Assembly (NCBI RefSeq): GCF_019097595.1
Contig: NC_080717.1
Span: forward strand, 20,405,836-20,469,835
Origin: Hemibagrus wyckioides
Lineage: Eukaryota > Chordata > Actinopteri > Siluriformes > Bagridae
Direction: 5' to 3'
Length of the DNA: 64,000 bases
Both the position numbers and the translations under genes were made by a program. The notes below the pieces were generated by a model. It made no database searches, had not been told where the DNA came from, and worked only from the letters and a program-made list of their open reading frames with translations. Positions 37,128 to 49,890 of this stretch are shown here, one piece after another (the first letter of the stretch is position 1; every line of letters starts with the position of its first letter).

Positions 37128-37312
37128 TTACATTTCCGACATTTGGCAGATGCCCTTATCCAGAGCGACTTACAGTTTAGCTCAGTTTTTTATACAACTG
37201 AGGGTTAAGGGCCTTGTTCAGAGGTTCAGCAGTGGCAGCTTGGTGGATCTGGGATTCAGACTCACAACCTTCGGATCAGTAGTCAAACACATTAACCACT
37301 AAGCTACCACAT
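37128..37312 (-). repeat. tRNA-derived SINE with L2-like 3' tail
   Basis: On the minus strand the head reads GTGGTAGCTTAGTGGTTAAT (A box region) and GTTGTGAGTCTGAATCCC (B box), then AACAAGGCCCTTAACCCTCA, and the tail GTCGCTCTGGATAAGGGCAT with CTGCCAAATGTCGG. That tail matches the end of the L2 relic at about 26000-26045. It is a non-autonomous retroposon. Confidence 0.8.
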
Positions 37313-37319
37313 CCCCCAA

Positions 37320-38960
37320 CGCAGAATTACAACAGAAGGTTTGGGAATAATTGTAACAAACCCTGTAGTCCTCTGTACATTGAAAACAATCCAATAGAAG
37401 TAGAAAGCAACCTCTTTGTGTGGTTAGACAGCATGTGTTCATTATTTAAACGTAAAATATTGTAGCGATTGTAAGGTTTGATCAAATTTGAAGTTAAAAC
37501 TGTTCTCCCCTACATATGGAATCTCACCCACATGTGGAATATTAAAGGGCTCAAAAAGTGAGGAAAATGTTGTCGACGTTGTCTTCGACATTATGTGACA
37601 TTTCCAGTACGGTACAAATAATTTGTCAGATGTGTTATATTCATTAAGTGAAAGGACATTTTTATTACTGCGCATTTAAAAGAACTCTTTGTAAATGTCA
37701 TCTGTTTATGTAGGTGTTGTTGCTGTTGTTTTTTTTAAGTAGATCTTCATGCTTGTAAACATTTGCAACATTCACTGATTTACAAGTAAATAGATGTGGA
37801 ATATAATGGGAAAATAGATGTCCAAATGGATGATAATTGCTACTCCGGAATAGAACTGCTTCTCATTAAGTATATCTGCACTGATGCAATTAAAAATGCT
37901 AGAATTAAAAAAATGGAAAAAATGTTGGGGTTTTTTTTTAATCAGATAGTCTCAAAATATTCATTACAAAGGGTTGGAACCCTGTTCCTGAGAGCCACTT
38001 CCTTTGCTTATGTCCATTGTCCTTTGGGATTGGCTTCAGGTTCCTTGTGATGGACGGATAGATAGATGGATGGATGGATAATCTCACAAATCTGGCATTT
38101 ATATTGCGACTGCAGTGTAGATCCTCAAATCCATTTCATAACGAATTTCTAAAGAAAAGAATCCCCCAGTGCCCTTCTATGACAAAGGCTCATTTACACT
38201 GTGAGATATCTCTATTGTAATGACTTTGTCCTTCAAGCAATGGAAAAATGAGATGGCTTTTTTTAGAATCTATTCTTAGGCTAAGGGGTAAAAATGAGTT
38301 GAGTTCCACTAATTTGTTACAGACCTCTAATAAGATGGGATTGGTGTATGATACTGTAGTAAAAAATGTATGAAACCAGGCCACCTTCCCTCTAGCACAG
38401 CCTGCTGCTACAATTTATTACCATCCAACTTCAGGAATAAATGATTACAGTCTATGAATAAGCAGGAATAAATGAAGAACATATTATAAATGAAGGTATG
38501 TTCTATTTATGTTATATGTTCTATTTTTCATTATAAAATGCCAGAATGACTGGAGAACTAGATTCTTTCTCATGGTTTTGTTTCCTTTGCTGTTTTCTTC
38601 CTCGAGCATATTCCTTCATAGATTCTTACTATATAAGCAATAGCCTAGCCAAACAGCAGTTTTCTGTTCATGTGTATCTCTGACAGCTCTAAGGCAACCT
38701 GATTCATTGATTTTCCTATCGCCTGGTCCCACTCGCCAAGGTCATTAAGTTTTTGCTGGAAACGCTAGGTTGCAACAGGATTATGGCATCTAGCCAGCGA
38801 GTGTGCATGTATAGATACTCTATATATCTGCCCTTAACAAATTCTGCACTTGAAATAATAAACCAGCCTTTTACACTAACACCCAGAGGCACATGCAACA
38901 CATAGTCATAAATAGATGCATATCGTGCAGTTTATTACAATCATTCCTCGATCATTTTTG
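37320..38960. other. Non-coding DNA, with a possible SINE 3' relic
   Basis: Around 37975-38082 a GTTGGAACCCTGTTCCTGAG to GGTTCCTTGTGATGGACGGA stretch followed by GATA/GATG units may be the truncated end of a SINE. Otherwise nothing was recognised. Confidence 0.3.
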
Positions 38961-38964
38961 TCAG

Positions 38965-39150
38965 TGGTAGCATAGTAGTTCATGCTCAGTGATTATGCTT
39001 TAAGCTACTTCATCAGAAGGTCATGAGCTCAAATCCCAGCACTGCCAACCTGCCACAAAGAGCAATGTTCTCTACTCCAGGGGCATGGTATCATGCCTGA
39101 CCCCAACATCTTAACAAGCTGAGATATTTACAGAAAGAAATCTCACTCTG
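38965..39150 (+). repeat. Diverged tRNA-derived SINE
   Basis: Matches the order of blocks in the SINE at 45485-45722: a head with TTCATGCTCAGTG, a B-box region GAGCTCAAATCCCAGCAC, CTCTACTCCAGGGGCATGG, TATCATGCCTGACCCCAAC and AGAAAGAAATCTCACTCTGC. It is an old copy with many changes. Confidence 0.6.
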
Positions 39151-39154
39151 CTAT

Positions 39155-41585
39155 ATTTGTACATCCAGGGTCTTCAGTTTGACCCTGAGTTCAGGTCTGT
39201 GCAGATTCAAAGGTTTCCCCATGTCCATGTGACATTCCTCCAGGTTTTCTTTTAAAAGCATGCTGTCCAAATGCAATCTAAGACACCTACTAGCTTGCTT
39301 TTGGACAGCAGGCTTTTGAGAGATTGGCCACACTAATTTCCTCAGGTGTAAATGAGTATATGAAGGTCTGTGTAAACGAATATTTCTTATACTTTATTTT
39401 TTTTTTCCTTCTTTATATATAATATAAGAGATCACATCTAGAATTGCTAAACTGTGTTTAAGCAATATTCTTGTCTGTGTGAGGGATTTGCTTATTAATC
39501 TGGTGTGTCAAATCAGTAGATGCTGAAGAAGAGGTATGTAATCTTGCAGCACGTAAAAATGCATACAGTCTTATATAGACCTAGCCAAGCCATTATAAGG
39601 TTTGCTGCTCTATATGATTATTATGCCTTTCCTCTGCCTTACTCTGTACTTTATTATTACTTAATTATTTATATGCTCTAGTTAACATCATGAGTGAATT
39701 TTAATTACTTTGGGCCCAGAGAATGCAACTATATATATATACAGTGTGTGTAATTATGCATAGTATAATAGAACATATGTTTTAAATGCATTTATAATTA
39801 CAGAATTCGCCACAAGAAATGACTGTTGTCTGTTAATAGTCTATTACTGGTTGAGTAATCATTCAGGCTTCATTAATGTCTACAAAAAGAAAATGGAAAA
39901 AAAAAGAAAGTTCTTAAGTCTTAATGGTATAAAACACTTATTTTTTGGGTGAATATAGATGTTATGGCTTTATCATATTATTCCACAGGTATTAACATGT
40001 TTCTGGTCAGCGATTTCATGCGATCCAATCGAATAAATCTCTTTTCAATTACCTGTTAGTCTGGCAAGATGGATGACATATATATTGTACTGCTATAGTG
40101 AAAGTGCTCAGGGCTGGAAACATTATTAGATTTATGATGTATTTCCAGGCGTGCTATACACTCTCTATAAGACTACTGTTTGGCTCCTGTTTCGCTCTAT
40201 TAATATAAGTCAGGTGGTGTCAGGATCAAGCTGTAGAGGACCACAGCACAACCTTTCCCAAGTTCAACCAACTAAATCTTTGATTCAGCTCATGATTTGT
40301 GTAAAATCAAGTAATGTTCCAATCTGTACGGTGCTGTGGCCTAATAGGAATGGATTCTGACAGCCCTGATAGTTACAGTTCAAAAGCGTTTTATTCAACA
40401 TATCATAGCTGTGTTGGAAAAGCGGCTTCTAAGCTTGTATCTAATATCTTATAACTATTTCAATATAATTATGTGGTCTTAAATACTTTAAAAATACTCA
40501 AAATTGTTGTTGCAGCTATACTATGGGCAACCTCATATACTAGAAACCTATCATACAACGAATACCAGCCCATTGCTTAGGAAATGCTGTGCGGAATTTA
40601 TTTACATATTCACGTGAGGTAGACTGATTCAGTTTGTATTACATCGGTCCGTGATCCATATTACGATGGCCGGTTGTACAAATGTACAGTTCCTGTGTGT
40701 TCATGTTTATTAGGTTCAAACCATTTAAAAAATAAATATATATCATCCATATAAAATTTCTGCCATTTTATTTTGGAGAGAGAAGAAAAGAGATAATCCA
40801 TTTTTCTTTTCTTTTCCCCCCAAAAATCTTGTGCTGCTAGGGAAACCATGGCACAAGGACATGATTAATACAGACCATTTGTTGGTTTGTTTCATAAACC
40901 AATTTAGAATGCTGTGCTAAGCATACCACAAAAAAAAAAAAACCCTCTAATGGATTTGATTCCCACTAACATGTTATACATCAGCCATCTGTTTGCATTT
41001 CGGTTCATTAACATGATCTAACAAAATGCCATGCTTAATTTACCCAAAGGGCAACTCCTTGTGGCGCATTTTAGACAAAATCTTGCTTTACGTTACAGCT
41101 GTTTCAACCTCTGATATAAATGTGTGATATACAGTGTTAGGTTTTTCTTTACACAAGGCCAATTCATAAACAAGTGAATAGAAACGCGGACAAATGATCC
41201 TTACACCCTTAAAAATTGGACTTATTTTTTCAGTTCTCAGTTTTATATAGTTTTTATATAAATGAATTTGCAAAGTGTAGGTTTTAATGATCAATTCTGT
41301 TACTTAACCCTGACCTGGAGCTTGAGTCAGTTGTGAAAGGGATCATTTTCACTGCATGGGTCAGATTTCTGTTGTTATAGGCAGACATGGAGGCAGCACT
41401 ACACACAATCATTCTATCGTATCTTAATATATGTGCATAATTTATTTGTTAATCTACATTCTTAACTGTAATATTGATTAATACATTGTATGCATTGTGA
41501 ATAGAATGTTCTATTTTTTTTGCGAAGGTCTTTTATAAATATAGACCATTTACCGGCATTGTCTCATGTATTCTTTTCCCAACAG
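39155..41585. other. Non-coding DNA, probably cplx2 intron 1
   Basis: AT-rich, with no exon or repeat family recognised apart from short homopolymers. Confidence 0.3.
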
Positions 41586-41711
41586 ACGTGAACGCACCAT
41601 CATCAAGCACAAGAGAACACATGCTGTAGCGGCCTAACGCGACTGGGACTGCAGATAGATTACATGCGTCATTCTCTGTAGCTTTGTCAAGACCTGAAAT
41701 CAAAGTGCATC
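41586..41711 (+). other. cplx2: cplx2 5' UTR exon segment
   Basis: A good acceptor TTCTTTTCCCAACAG precedes 41586, and the sequence runs uninterrupted to the cplx2 ATG, so this is the leader part of the first coding exon. It contains two short upstream ORFs at 41621-41629 and 41664-41681. The acceptor implies a further upstream noncoding exon. Confidence 0.65.
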
Positions 41712-41742
41712 ATGGATTTTGTAATGAAGCAAGCACTGGGAG
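41712..41742 (+). CDS. cplx2: cplx2 coding exon 1
   Basis: Encodes [10 protein letters not shown] plus one base; the donor is GGAG followed by GTAAAT. The start context is GCATCATGG. The following intron is about 4 kb. Confidence 0.95.
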
Positions 41743-42510
41743 GTAAATAACATTTTTAACCACTAATATGGTCACTATCTTGGAGATTCTGGAGTAAAAT
41801 GTAGCATTGTTAGCTGTTTTTTTTTTTTACAATCACACAATGAGATAGTTAGATGTTTATGTGTTTACATTCAGGCAACAAGCTATTTTCAGATTATGCT
41901 TAAGAGTAAGCTCATAAGTGTCAGTAAAATGACAGTTTATTGCTTCTCATTCAACACAAGGCTATGGTCTAAACAGGTTGTGATTTCAAGCATTTGTTGG
42001 TATGAGATATAGATTTTCTAATTTAAGAAGACCGGTTTTGTTTAAAGGTCAACTCCTCAAATCAATTCCTTGCATCGGTTTCATCAGCTAAATGACTATA
42101 GATAATGTATTTCTCAATTGCCTCAGATGGGTCCAGATGTGTCAGGCACTTCAGAGCCATTGTGATCGGACGATGACCTTTTATGTATTGTGTCTCAGAG
42201 GCAAAAGCACTAAGGTTGGATTACTGCCTTGAATGTTTTTTTCTGCCAGTGTTTTAGCATCACAAATAGCAATTGTTCCCTTAAATTTGTACTGAATAAC
42301 TGCAGTGTGACTGTTGCTGGACTGTGCCTTTCAGCTCATTGCAATTAGATTCAGGTCAAAGCTGTTGCTTTTATTGTTGGGATTGGACCACAATTGTGAT
42401 AAAATGTACACTTTCATCCCAGATGTAGGGATTTGCTCTGTCTGGTAGTGAGCGATGAAGAGAAAAATGCCTAAGAATTGATGTTTTACAGTGGAAATTG
42501 ATTATTTATG

Positions 42511-42594
<84 letters not shown>

Positions 42595-44774
42595 CATCCA
42601 TATAAAGTATTTATCACAGAATGTGATTAATTCCAGACACATCTCCCAACTTCTGCCATTTGGTTACACCAATAAAATCTGTGTGCAGTTCTGTAGTAAT
42701 AGTAGGAGGACATGATTTATCCATGAAGGTCATCTATTATTCAGAACACTTCTACTCATCAAACTTCCACATCCTGTACAAATTATTCAGGAGCATATAA
42801 CATTTCAGGTTCTTACTCAGAAGGGTCTGATGAGAGTATGTAAAACCTCAAGGATATTCAGAAATAAACTGATGTCATTTGAACACTCAGTTCAGTGACA
42901 GATAAAAAGAATCCCAAAGACAATAACAGATAAAATATGTGCTTCAGTGGATCCCTTGCAAGGAATGCAACTCTTTAATATTTCAGAATACTAGGATTTT
43001 TTATAGACACATGGGCACATGTGGTGGTTGTAAGTGGTCTGTTTCTTGTTCGCAAAAAAATAACCTAATTAATATGTTCAGTTGATTATTTTCATATTAT
43101 CAAGAACAAGAGCTTTTCTTTGATATATGATTTTCCCACCAACGCTGTGTGATAAATCATCAGAATTGGTTGCCCACCCATCCTCCATCCTCCATCCTCC
43201 ATCCTTCATGCGTAGTCTTTTATTCATTCAGTGCTTTGATGTAAAGCCATGCAGAATCTAATAGAAAGGAAGTCTTGTCTTTTCGAATGGTAACAGCACT
43301 CTGGGTGGCAGGGCTACATTAAATGGCCTACATATTTCCTGTAGGCTTACTGGGAGAGCTGTTGTATTTGTTTGTTAGAAGAAATTTCCTATAGGAATAA
43401 TATGAAAATGTGTTAGCTTTTAGCTAAAATGGATGGCTGTTATTGAACCATTGCTGCAGAAATTTAAAAAAAAATCCAATTCAATAGTAAAGCTTCTCTG
43501 CAGACCTTTAGAAGCCAGACCTGTGTATTTCATTCTGTTGCACCATTTAGCCATGAATAAAACAGCAATGACCTTGAGAACATGAGGAATGTCAAAACGC
43601 TCATGCATTCAAATTCAGTTAGCCAAAAGGTGACCACTGGGGTGGCAAGTCAATTATCTTTTAGGAAGCTGTGGGTGTGTGTGTGTGTGTGTGGGTGTGT
43701 GTGTGTAGGTGGTGGGGAGTGGGAGTTGGCAGTCCGGTCCTGAAATTAAGAGCGACCTTTTACTGTCTACACTCTAGAGACTGTACATGCAGCTAGACCG
43801 TGGCTGAACGCTAATCTGTCAGCCCAAGGTGTCCTAATCACACACACGTTTGCCAATTAAATCCTCCACTGGTAGTCCTTTTGCCAGTGAATACCCTGGG
43901 AAGCCTGTGGACATAATTAATGGCAGGAAAGGACTGTGCATTATCATTTAGAATTGATTTGAAATGGGTTTTTGCACATAGCATAGGAGCGAGTGTTCAG
44001 ATTTCAAAATCTTAGCCACTCCAGTCGCTTATGGAAATATGAGCTATGCATTGGTTTAACAGACGAAGTCAATGACCACAAGAAGTACCTAATTAGATTG
44101 TCACACTCTACATTTGCTGATTAGGTTCACATGGATTCACACAAAACAGACATTCAGGTTCCTTCTGTGCTTTATATAGAGCATTGACTCATGTAGGTTT
44201 ATACAGAATAGATTTGTCCTTTATCTCGTAACTGTAAATGCTTTCCCTCAATCATATCCATGAAACTGGGGAAAATGTTAATCTAATATATGTGACGTAG
44301 CGTATTAAAGTTGAATAATACATCTACTAACACAATTAACATCACTCAAATGTTCTTAATGGCTGTTCTGATGTTTGTCAGATAAATCACTAACACGGTG
44401 ACAGACAGGATCGTTATCCACATTAAAAATGAAAACAAAGGTCAAGTGTCATGTAAAAAGTATTACAGTATGTTGCACTTTTGTTGTGTGCGGTATTAGA
44501 TCATGGAGCACTTGTCAACTATATTGGGGTGAAGTTAAAGTTTTAGAGTAGAAAGTATCAGCAGGCTAATATGCATGATCGCGGTGTTGAGGTTATGTTC
44601 GTGTATTTTAAAGCATTTTATCGCAATAACAGGAAATAAATTATTTAATGTCAATCTAAGTTTATTGTCGGTCATGAAAACATTTTTCTGAAGCTTTTTC
44701 CAAACAGCAGAGAATTCAGTGAGGTGAGGCTTAATGAATAGATGAGTTACTGAAGCATAGTTCTGACCAATATC

Positions 44775-44831
<57 letters not shown>

Positions 44832-47309
44832 ACACAGTGGCTGGCTTTAAAAGGGCTATCTCTCAAATGCAGACTTAGACAAGTGAAACAGATGGCTATG
44901 AGGGAGGAGAAGCATGTATCTCTCCAGTGGCCCTGTTTGGCTTCTTTATTTTGGCTCAGGAACATCCATTTAGATAGCGTGTCACACTGAGAACACCACA
45001 GCATCATGCGCAGTGAAACAGTCTTTTCGCAGGCAAGCAGAGGACACTTAAAACAGTGTGAGCAAACCTTTAATAAGTATCTTGAAGCTTACAGTTATAG
45101 CCTCGTTTGGTTATGCTGAGAATTTCTCTTGCTGTGTTACGTGACTATTTATAGGTTGTTTATTTGTGTATTTGTTTACTTGCCTTGTTAATTAAAAATG
45201 TCAAAAATAATAATCAAGAGAACATTACACTGCCAGCTGGGTTTAGAGCATCTATGTCTACATATACAGTTTATATACAGTTAGTACACGATATTTCAAA
45301 CCCCTAACACCTGACTTACAGTCCTTGTTATTGTGACGTCATTGCTGTAGGTTTTCCCGGAGTCACTGAATAATTGATACTAGTTACTGAATCACATGTG
45401 TTTATATTAATAACTGAATAATATGACGTGTTAACAATAACGATCTACATAGGTGGAGTAACACTTCACTGATCTACCATGCATGGGGCACTGGTGGCTC
45501 AAGCGGTTAAGTTGTTGTGGGTTGTTGATCGGAGGATCGGGGTTCAAGCCCCAACACCACCAAGCTCCACTGTTGGGCAATTGAGCAAGGCCGTTAACCC
45601 TCTCTGCTCCGGGGACGCTGTATCATAGCTGCCCCTGTGCTCTGACCCCAACTTCCTCAGCTGGGATATGTGAAGAAAAGAATTCTACTGTGCTGTAATG
45701 TATGTGTGGCGATAATAAAGGCTTCATGCCCTTCATAACAAAAAATAAGTTAAAAAAAAAACCCACTAATAACACAGAAACTGGCTGCTGTCTACAGGGG
45801 CCACCAAAGACATGGGGAAAATGTTAGGTGGAGAAGAAGAAAAAGACCCAGATGCCCAGAAGAAAGAGGAGGAGAGGCAGGAGGCACTGCGGCAACAAGA
45901 GGAGGAGAGGAAGGCTAAGCACGCTCGCATGGAGGCAGAGAGAGAAAAGGTCAGACAGAGCATCAGAGATAAGGTGAGCTTCCTGTTTTTTTCCATATAC
46001 CTGTGGAAACTGATCCAACACTGATTACTTTTATTACACATTTCATTTTAACACTGTTATGTTACAGTATGAGGTCAGTGTTTTCTTAGTTAATTAAAAA
46101 AATGTAATCTCTATATCTCTATCTGAATTTCTGCAGCTGTATTTATATTGACGTTTTTAACCCATTATCGATGTCTACAGCTCTTCAGTGCCACATATGC
46201 ATGCCCTTGAAGGAATTCAACAGTATCTTCAATGCCGACATGCAAAAAAAAATTTATTTGCATAGCACTTTTAACTATAAACCCTGTCACAACCCTGTGA
46301 GAAGCTTTATAGAAATCTGGATGTAGATTTATATTGAGATCCCTAATGTGCAAGCTGGGGAAACGGCAGCAAGGAAAAACTTCCTGAAAAAAAAAAAAAG
46401 ACATGAGGAATGGACTAAAAAGGGAATCCATTTTCTTCTAGGTGACCTGATAGTGTCTTTTAGATGACTTGAAGTCAAATCAGTGCAACGATGTTCATGA
46501 TAATCATAGTCTTTATGATTACTGCAGCAGTTCTTAAGCTTCTATTTGTATTATCTCTTTTATAAATCAGAAGTAAATTAAGTCACATTTCTAAAAGATT
46601 AGGATCTGACTGAACAGGGTGCATGTTTAATGTAGAATTAGTCATTTCGATTAGAATTCGTCGGGTATCAGCCTCTTGAGAGGAGGCACAGTTCCTGGCA
46701 ATTGGTACACAGTAGACCTTATTAGCCAAAGCAGCTTATGAGCGAGGCAGAACAAAGTCCACACATATAATTGAGCAGTGGAGGGTTAAGGGGCTTCCTC
46801 ACGGCCTCCGCTGTGGCATGCTGCCATTTTGAGAATGACTGTGACTAGGAACAGTGGGAAAGCACCTGTTATTCTATTTATTTCTATTCAATTGCATGTT
46901 TGTTTGTTTGTTTTTTAAACATTGTGAATTGTTTTTCAGGAATATTTCAATCGTAAAAAAAAATATGCTGTTGAAAACATTTAGAGAAAAGCACAATACT
47001 CTCATATACTTTAAAAAGACATTCAAAATGCATATGTGCAAGCGATGGTATGTACTACTCCTTGAATACAAATAATTTTGTTTGTGGTCTGAATCCTTTA
47101 TGATTATATAGTATGGACTGAAGAAGAAAGAGGAGAAGGAGGCTGAGGAGAAAGCAGCCATGGAGCAAGCCTGCGAAGGCTCACTAACTCGCCCGAAAAA
47201 GGCGATTCCTGCAGGGTGCGGGGACGACGACGATGAAGACGAGGAGAGCATTTTAGATACTGTCCTGAAATTCTTGCCTGGACCTCTTCAGGACATGTTT
47301 AAAAAGTAA
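41712..47309 (+). CDS. cplx2: Complexin-2, three coding exons
   Basis: A cytosolic presynaptic protein that binds the assembled SNARE bundle and both clamps and promotes Ca-triggered vesicle fusion. Coding exons 41712-41742, 45798-45973 and 47112-47309 join to 405 nt and 134 aa, exactly the complexin-2 length. The N-terminus [11 protein letters not shown] (Asp2 as in complexin-2, not Glu2 as in complexin-1) is followed by a charged accessory helix at about 26-47 and the central SNARE-binding helix at 48-70. The key residues Arg48, Arg59, Arg63, Ile66 and Tyr70 are all present. The tail [20 protein letters not shown] ends in FKK without a CAAX box, as in the soluble complexins 1 and 2. Position 65 is Ser where mammals have Gln. 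Convergent with thoc3 downstream. No defect was seen. Confidence 0.97.
42511..42594. repeat. (TAGA)n microsatellite in cplx2 intron
   Basis: About 21 uninterrupted GATA/TAGA units are read directly. Confidence 0.96.
43671..43707. repeat. (GT)n microsatellite with GGGT interruptions
   Basis: Alternating GT units are broken by GGGTGT steps; read directly in the cplx2 intron. Confidence 0.85.
44779..44827. repeat. (GA)n microsatellite
   Basis: About 24 GA units are read directly. The antisense frame gives only a Ser-Leu run and is not a gene. Confidence 0.95.
45485..45722 (+). repeat. tRNA-derived SINE, best preserved copy, in cplx2 intron
   Basis: Head CACTGGTGGCTCAAGCGGTT carries an A-box-like TGGCTCAAGCGG, and GGGTTCAAGCCCC at about 45540-45552 is a near-consensus B box. 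The body has CACCACCAAGCTCCACTGTT, GAGCAAGGCCGTTAACCCTC, TCTGCTCCGGGGACGCTGTA and GTGCTCTGACCCCAACTTCC, and it ends GCGATAATAAAGG. Diverged relatives are at 2752-2984 and 38965-39150. Its end lies only about 75 bases before cplx2 coding exon 2. Confidence 0.88.
45798..45973 (+). CDS. cplx2: cplx2 coding exon 2
   Basis: Acceptor TGCTGTCTACAG, donor AAG then GTGAGC. It encodes [20 protein letters not shown] and the highly charged accessory and central helices up to IRDK at residue 69. The junction falls just before Tyr70. Confidence 0.96.
46245..46470 (-). repeat. Teleost interspersed repeat, copy in cplx2 intron
   Basis: Read in reverse it shares with 11505-11790 the CTTCCTC/TTTTTCCTTGC blocks and the tail region GTGCTATGCAAATAAATTTT. 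It also contains a poly-A run at 46387-46400. Confidence 0.65.
46690..46835. repeat. Possible SINE relic
   Basis: GAGCAGTGGAGGGTTAAGGG and flanking text weakly resemble the L2-tailed SINE at 37128-37312. It is too diverged to be certain. Confidence 0.25.
47112..47309 (+). CDS. cplx2: cplx2 coding exon 3 with stop
   Basis: Acceptor ATTATATAG is weak in pyrimidines. It encodes [34 protein letters not shown], an acidic Asp/Glu run and the amphipathic C-terminal helix, then TAA. Confidence 0.96.
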   Translation, partial: YGLKKKEEKEAEEKAAMEQACEGSLTRPKKAIPAGCGDDDDEDEESILDTVLKFLPGPLQDMFKK

Positions 47310-47753
47310 TGGACATGAGACTGTATTTAGGGGGTGGGGGGACTGCTGGGAGGTTTACTTTTGTGAGGAAGATATGTAGTTTGAGACTGGGGATAGTGGG
47401 AATCTTGCCAAACTGTGGAAGGCTTTTCACTGCCTCAACAAAGTCTTAGTTGTTATTTCTACTGATAAAAAAACAATCCATTCCCCTTACAAGTTGGTCT
47501 TGTCACTGCCATTCAGGTTCAAATGGTTTATATGTTAACGATTTTTCTATTGGTTAACTTATATGCACAACCATGGCCTCATACTCTGCAAATTGTGGGC
47601 CATTGGGTTCATTATAAAGGACACAACAGGAATACATTCCATGCAGTTGACACTAGAGAACTCTGGCTAAGAAGTTAAGAAGCTAAGAGGGCAATTTAAA
47701 TAACAGCAATTTAAGCATGATGCCTTCCGACAACTTTCTACACACTTTGGTTG

Positions 47754-47756
<3 letters not shown>

Positions 47757-47814
<58 letters not shown>
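47757..47814. repeat. (ATT)n microsatellite in the probable cplx2 3' UTR
   Basis: About 19 uninterrupted ATT units lie some 450 bases after the stop codon. Confidence 0.95.
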
Positions 47815-49890
47815 TTGGTAAAAGTTTTCTCTTACTTAAATGACAGATCTTGAATGATTATGGACAACATGTTACATGTGGGCAATTATTTAGGTTTGGT
47901 GTTGCCCTGCTTAGACCTAAGAGCGAACATGATTGTGTGCCATTCTAGACAACCTGAATGCTCACTATCTAGTTGTCATTTCTTGGATACTCTCCTTCCT
48001 TTTGTTTTTAAATAGTTGTATTTTATTCTGTGAGAGAAGTAACGCTGATTATTTAATGTTTGAAAGAGACGTAATATGCACATTAGTCCTGCCAGCATGA
48101 GTTTAGGAAAGGAAAGCATGTTTAGGTTTGCACTGGGTAAAAAAAAACAAAAAAAACACTGCCACATTTTAACCAACCGATTACTTCAGTGACCAAACTT
48201 TTTCTATTAATGAAAACTTGTTGCATAAAATGATGACGCATAAACATATTATACTTGTATTTGTAATCCAGCCTGGAAAAAGTACTGCACTGATGGGAGC
48301 TAGATTTTCCGGGAAAACAAATGAGCAATTGATTTATTTGGAGGTTTCAATTTTGCCCCTAAGGACAATCAGATACAACCGCTGTAGTGCAGCAAAAAGG
48401 CATCCATATCAAACTTTAATTATGAAATAAGCCTGCAAGTTAATGTGCATCCATTAAATCCAGCAAAAATTCGGACAGAATGACTTGTTTTCTTGCATTC
48501 AGAAACAATAGACCAAAGAAAGAATCTAAAATTTCTGTCAGTCTAGTCAGATCTAGTTTTCAGTTCTGGCCTCCAAAATCAATGAAATAAAGTCAATGGA
48601 AATACGATATAATTTGACACTCTAGCTCCCTGACAACTATACTGCCAAGATCTTATGCTACGTAATCTTGATTTCTATATCCGTAGATAGATAGCTAACT
48701 ATCTATGTATCTATAGCTCACGTTATCTCACAGCTAAAACCAATCTAGCTAATGAGAACATTTTTTAAACCTTTTAACCACTGTGTGATTTTTAACATTA
48801 AAATATAATTCCATTAAGAAGGTGGCAAAAAAACAAAACCTATAGGGTTACCTGGGATGATTTGAACATAAAGAAAACATTTGGATTTTTTTCACATTGC
48901 GTACAAAATACAGACTTTTATAGGGAGAGATTTGGAAGGGTTGTATATATACACGTGTACTCATCTAATACTGAAAAGAAAAGAAAAAAATAGACGTCAG
49001 GTCAAAGCCTGGCCAGGTCAATGCATAAAGGATAACATACTAAAACCTTTAACTATTGTTAGTCAGGCAAGGACTGTAGGTATAGTTAGAAGCTGTAGAT
49101 TTACTCAGAGTCTTTAAACCCGATTTTACAAAACTCCGTGAGCCACTCATTAATTGACAGATGTGCTTCAGAACATATTAGAAGTAAACATTGACAGCAG
49201 TTTTAGGTCAGATCCAACAGGTGAGTTTTCTATTTTGAATAGATAGGAAGATAGGGTGAACTTTTTTTCTAGTGCTGAACGTTTTTTCACTAGTTAAAGC
49301 CATATTGTGTAGACTGCAATAATTAATGAAAAACAATATGTAGGTAAACAATTTTCAGTCATGCATTCAGTTCCTGTAAAAATGTAGAAGTTTGTGGATG
49401 CTTTGTGCGTCCGCCTATCTTATGTGTAACCTCTGACATCATGTATGTGAAACTGCGTGTATATATACCTAGGTATATATATGCAACGATTCCTAAAAAC
49501 ATAACTAAAAAGCCATTGTTAATGTCTACCGTGTGTACTACGAGTTCTCGACGTGAATGTGTATATGTGTCCGTGCCCGTCTGTAACGTACGACATTGTC
49601 GTTAGTTTATATGTACTGTTAATGCTGTGGGTGTCTCCTAACTGAATGTGCACAAGTCTCATTGTCTCCGAGACAGCACAATGTCTGACTTGCATGCTGT
49701 CTGATACCAAAACACTAGGTTCAGTGCTGTTTATGTATAAACGTCCCTGCAACAGAAGCTGCTGGTTCGATTGCAGAGTAATCTAGTTCTTCTTTTAGAA
49801 CAGAGACGAATCGTATTTTGAGGTTTGAGATTTACGGTGATTGTCCTTCAGGGTCAAACATACTTTTTGTTTTGTTTTGTTTTTCAACTC

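Noticed and set aside
45766..46041. Minus-strand open frames over the complexin exon
   Set aside because: Antisense to the conserved cplx2 coding exon 2; the Ser/Leu-rich text mirrors its Glu/Lys-rich helix.
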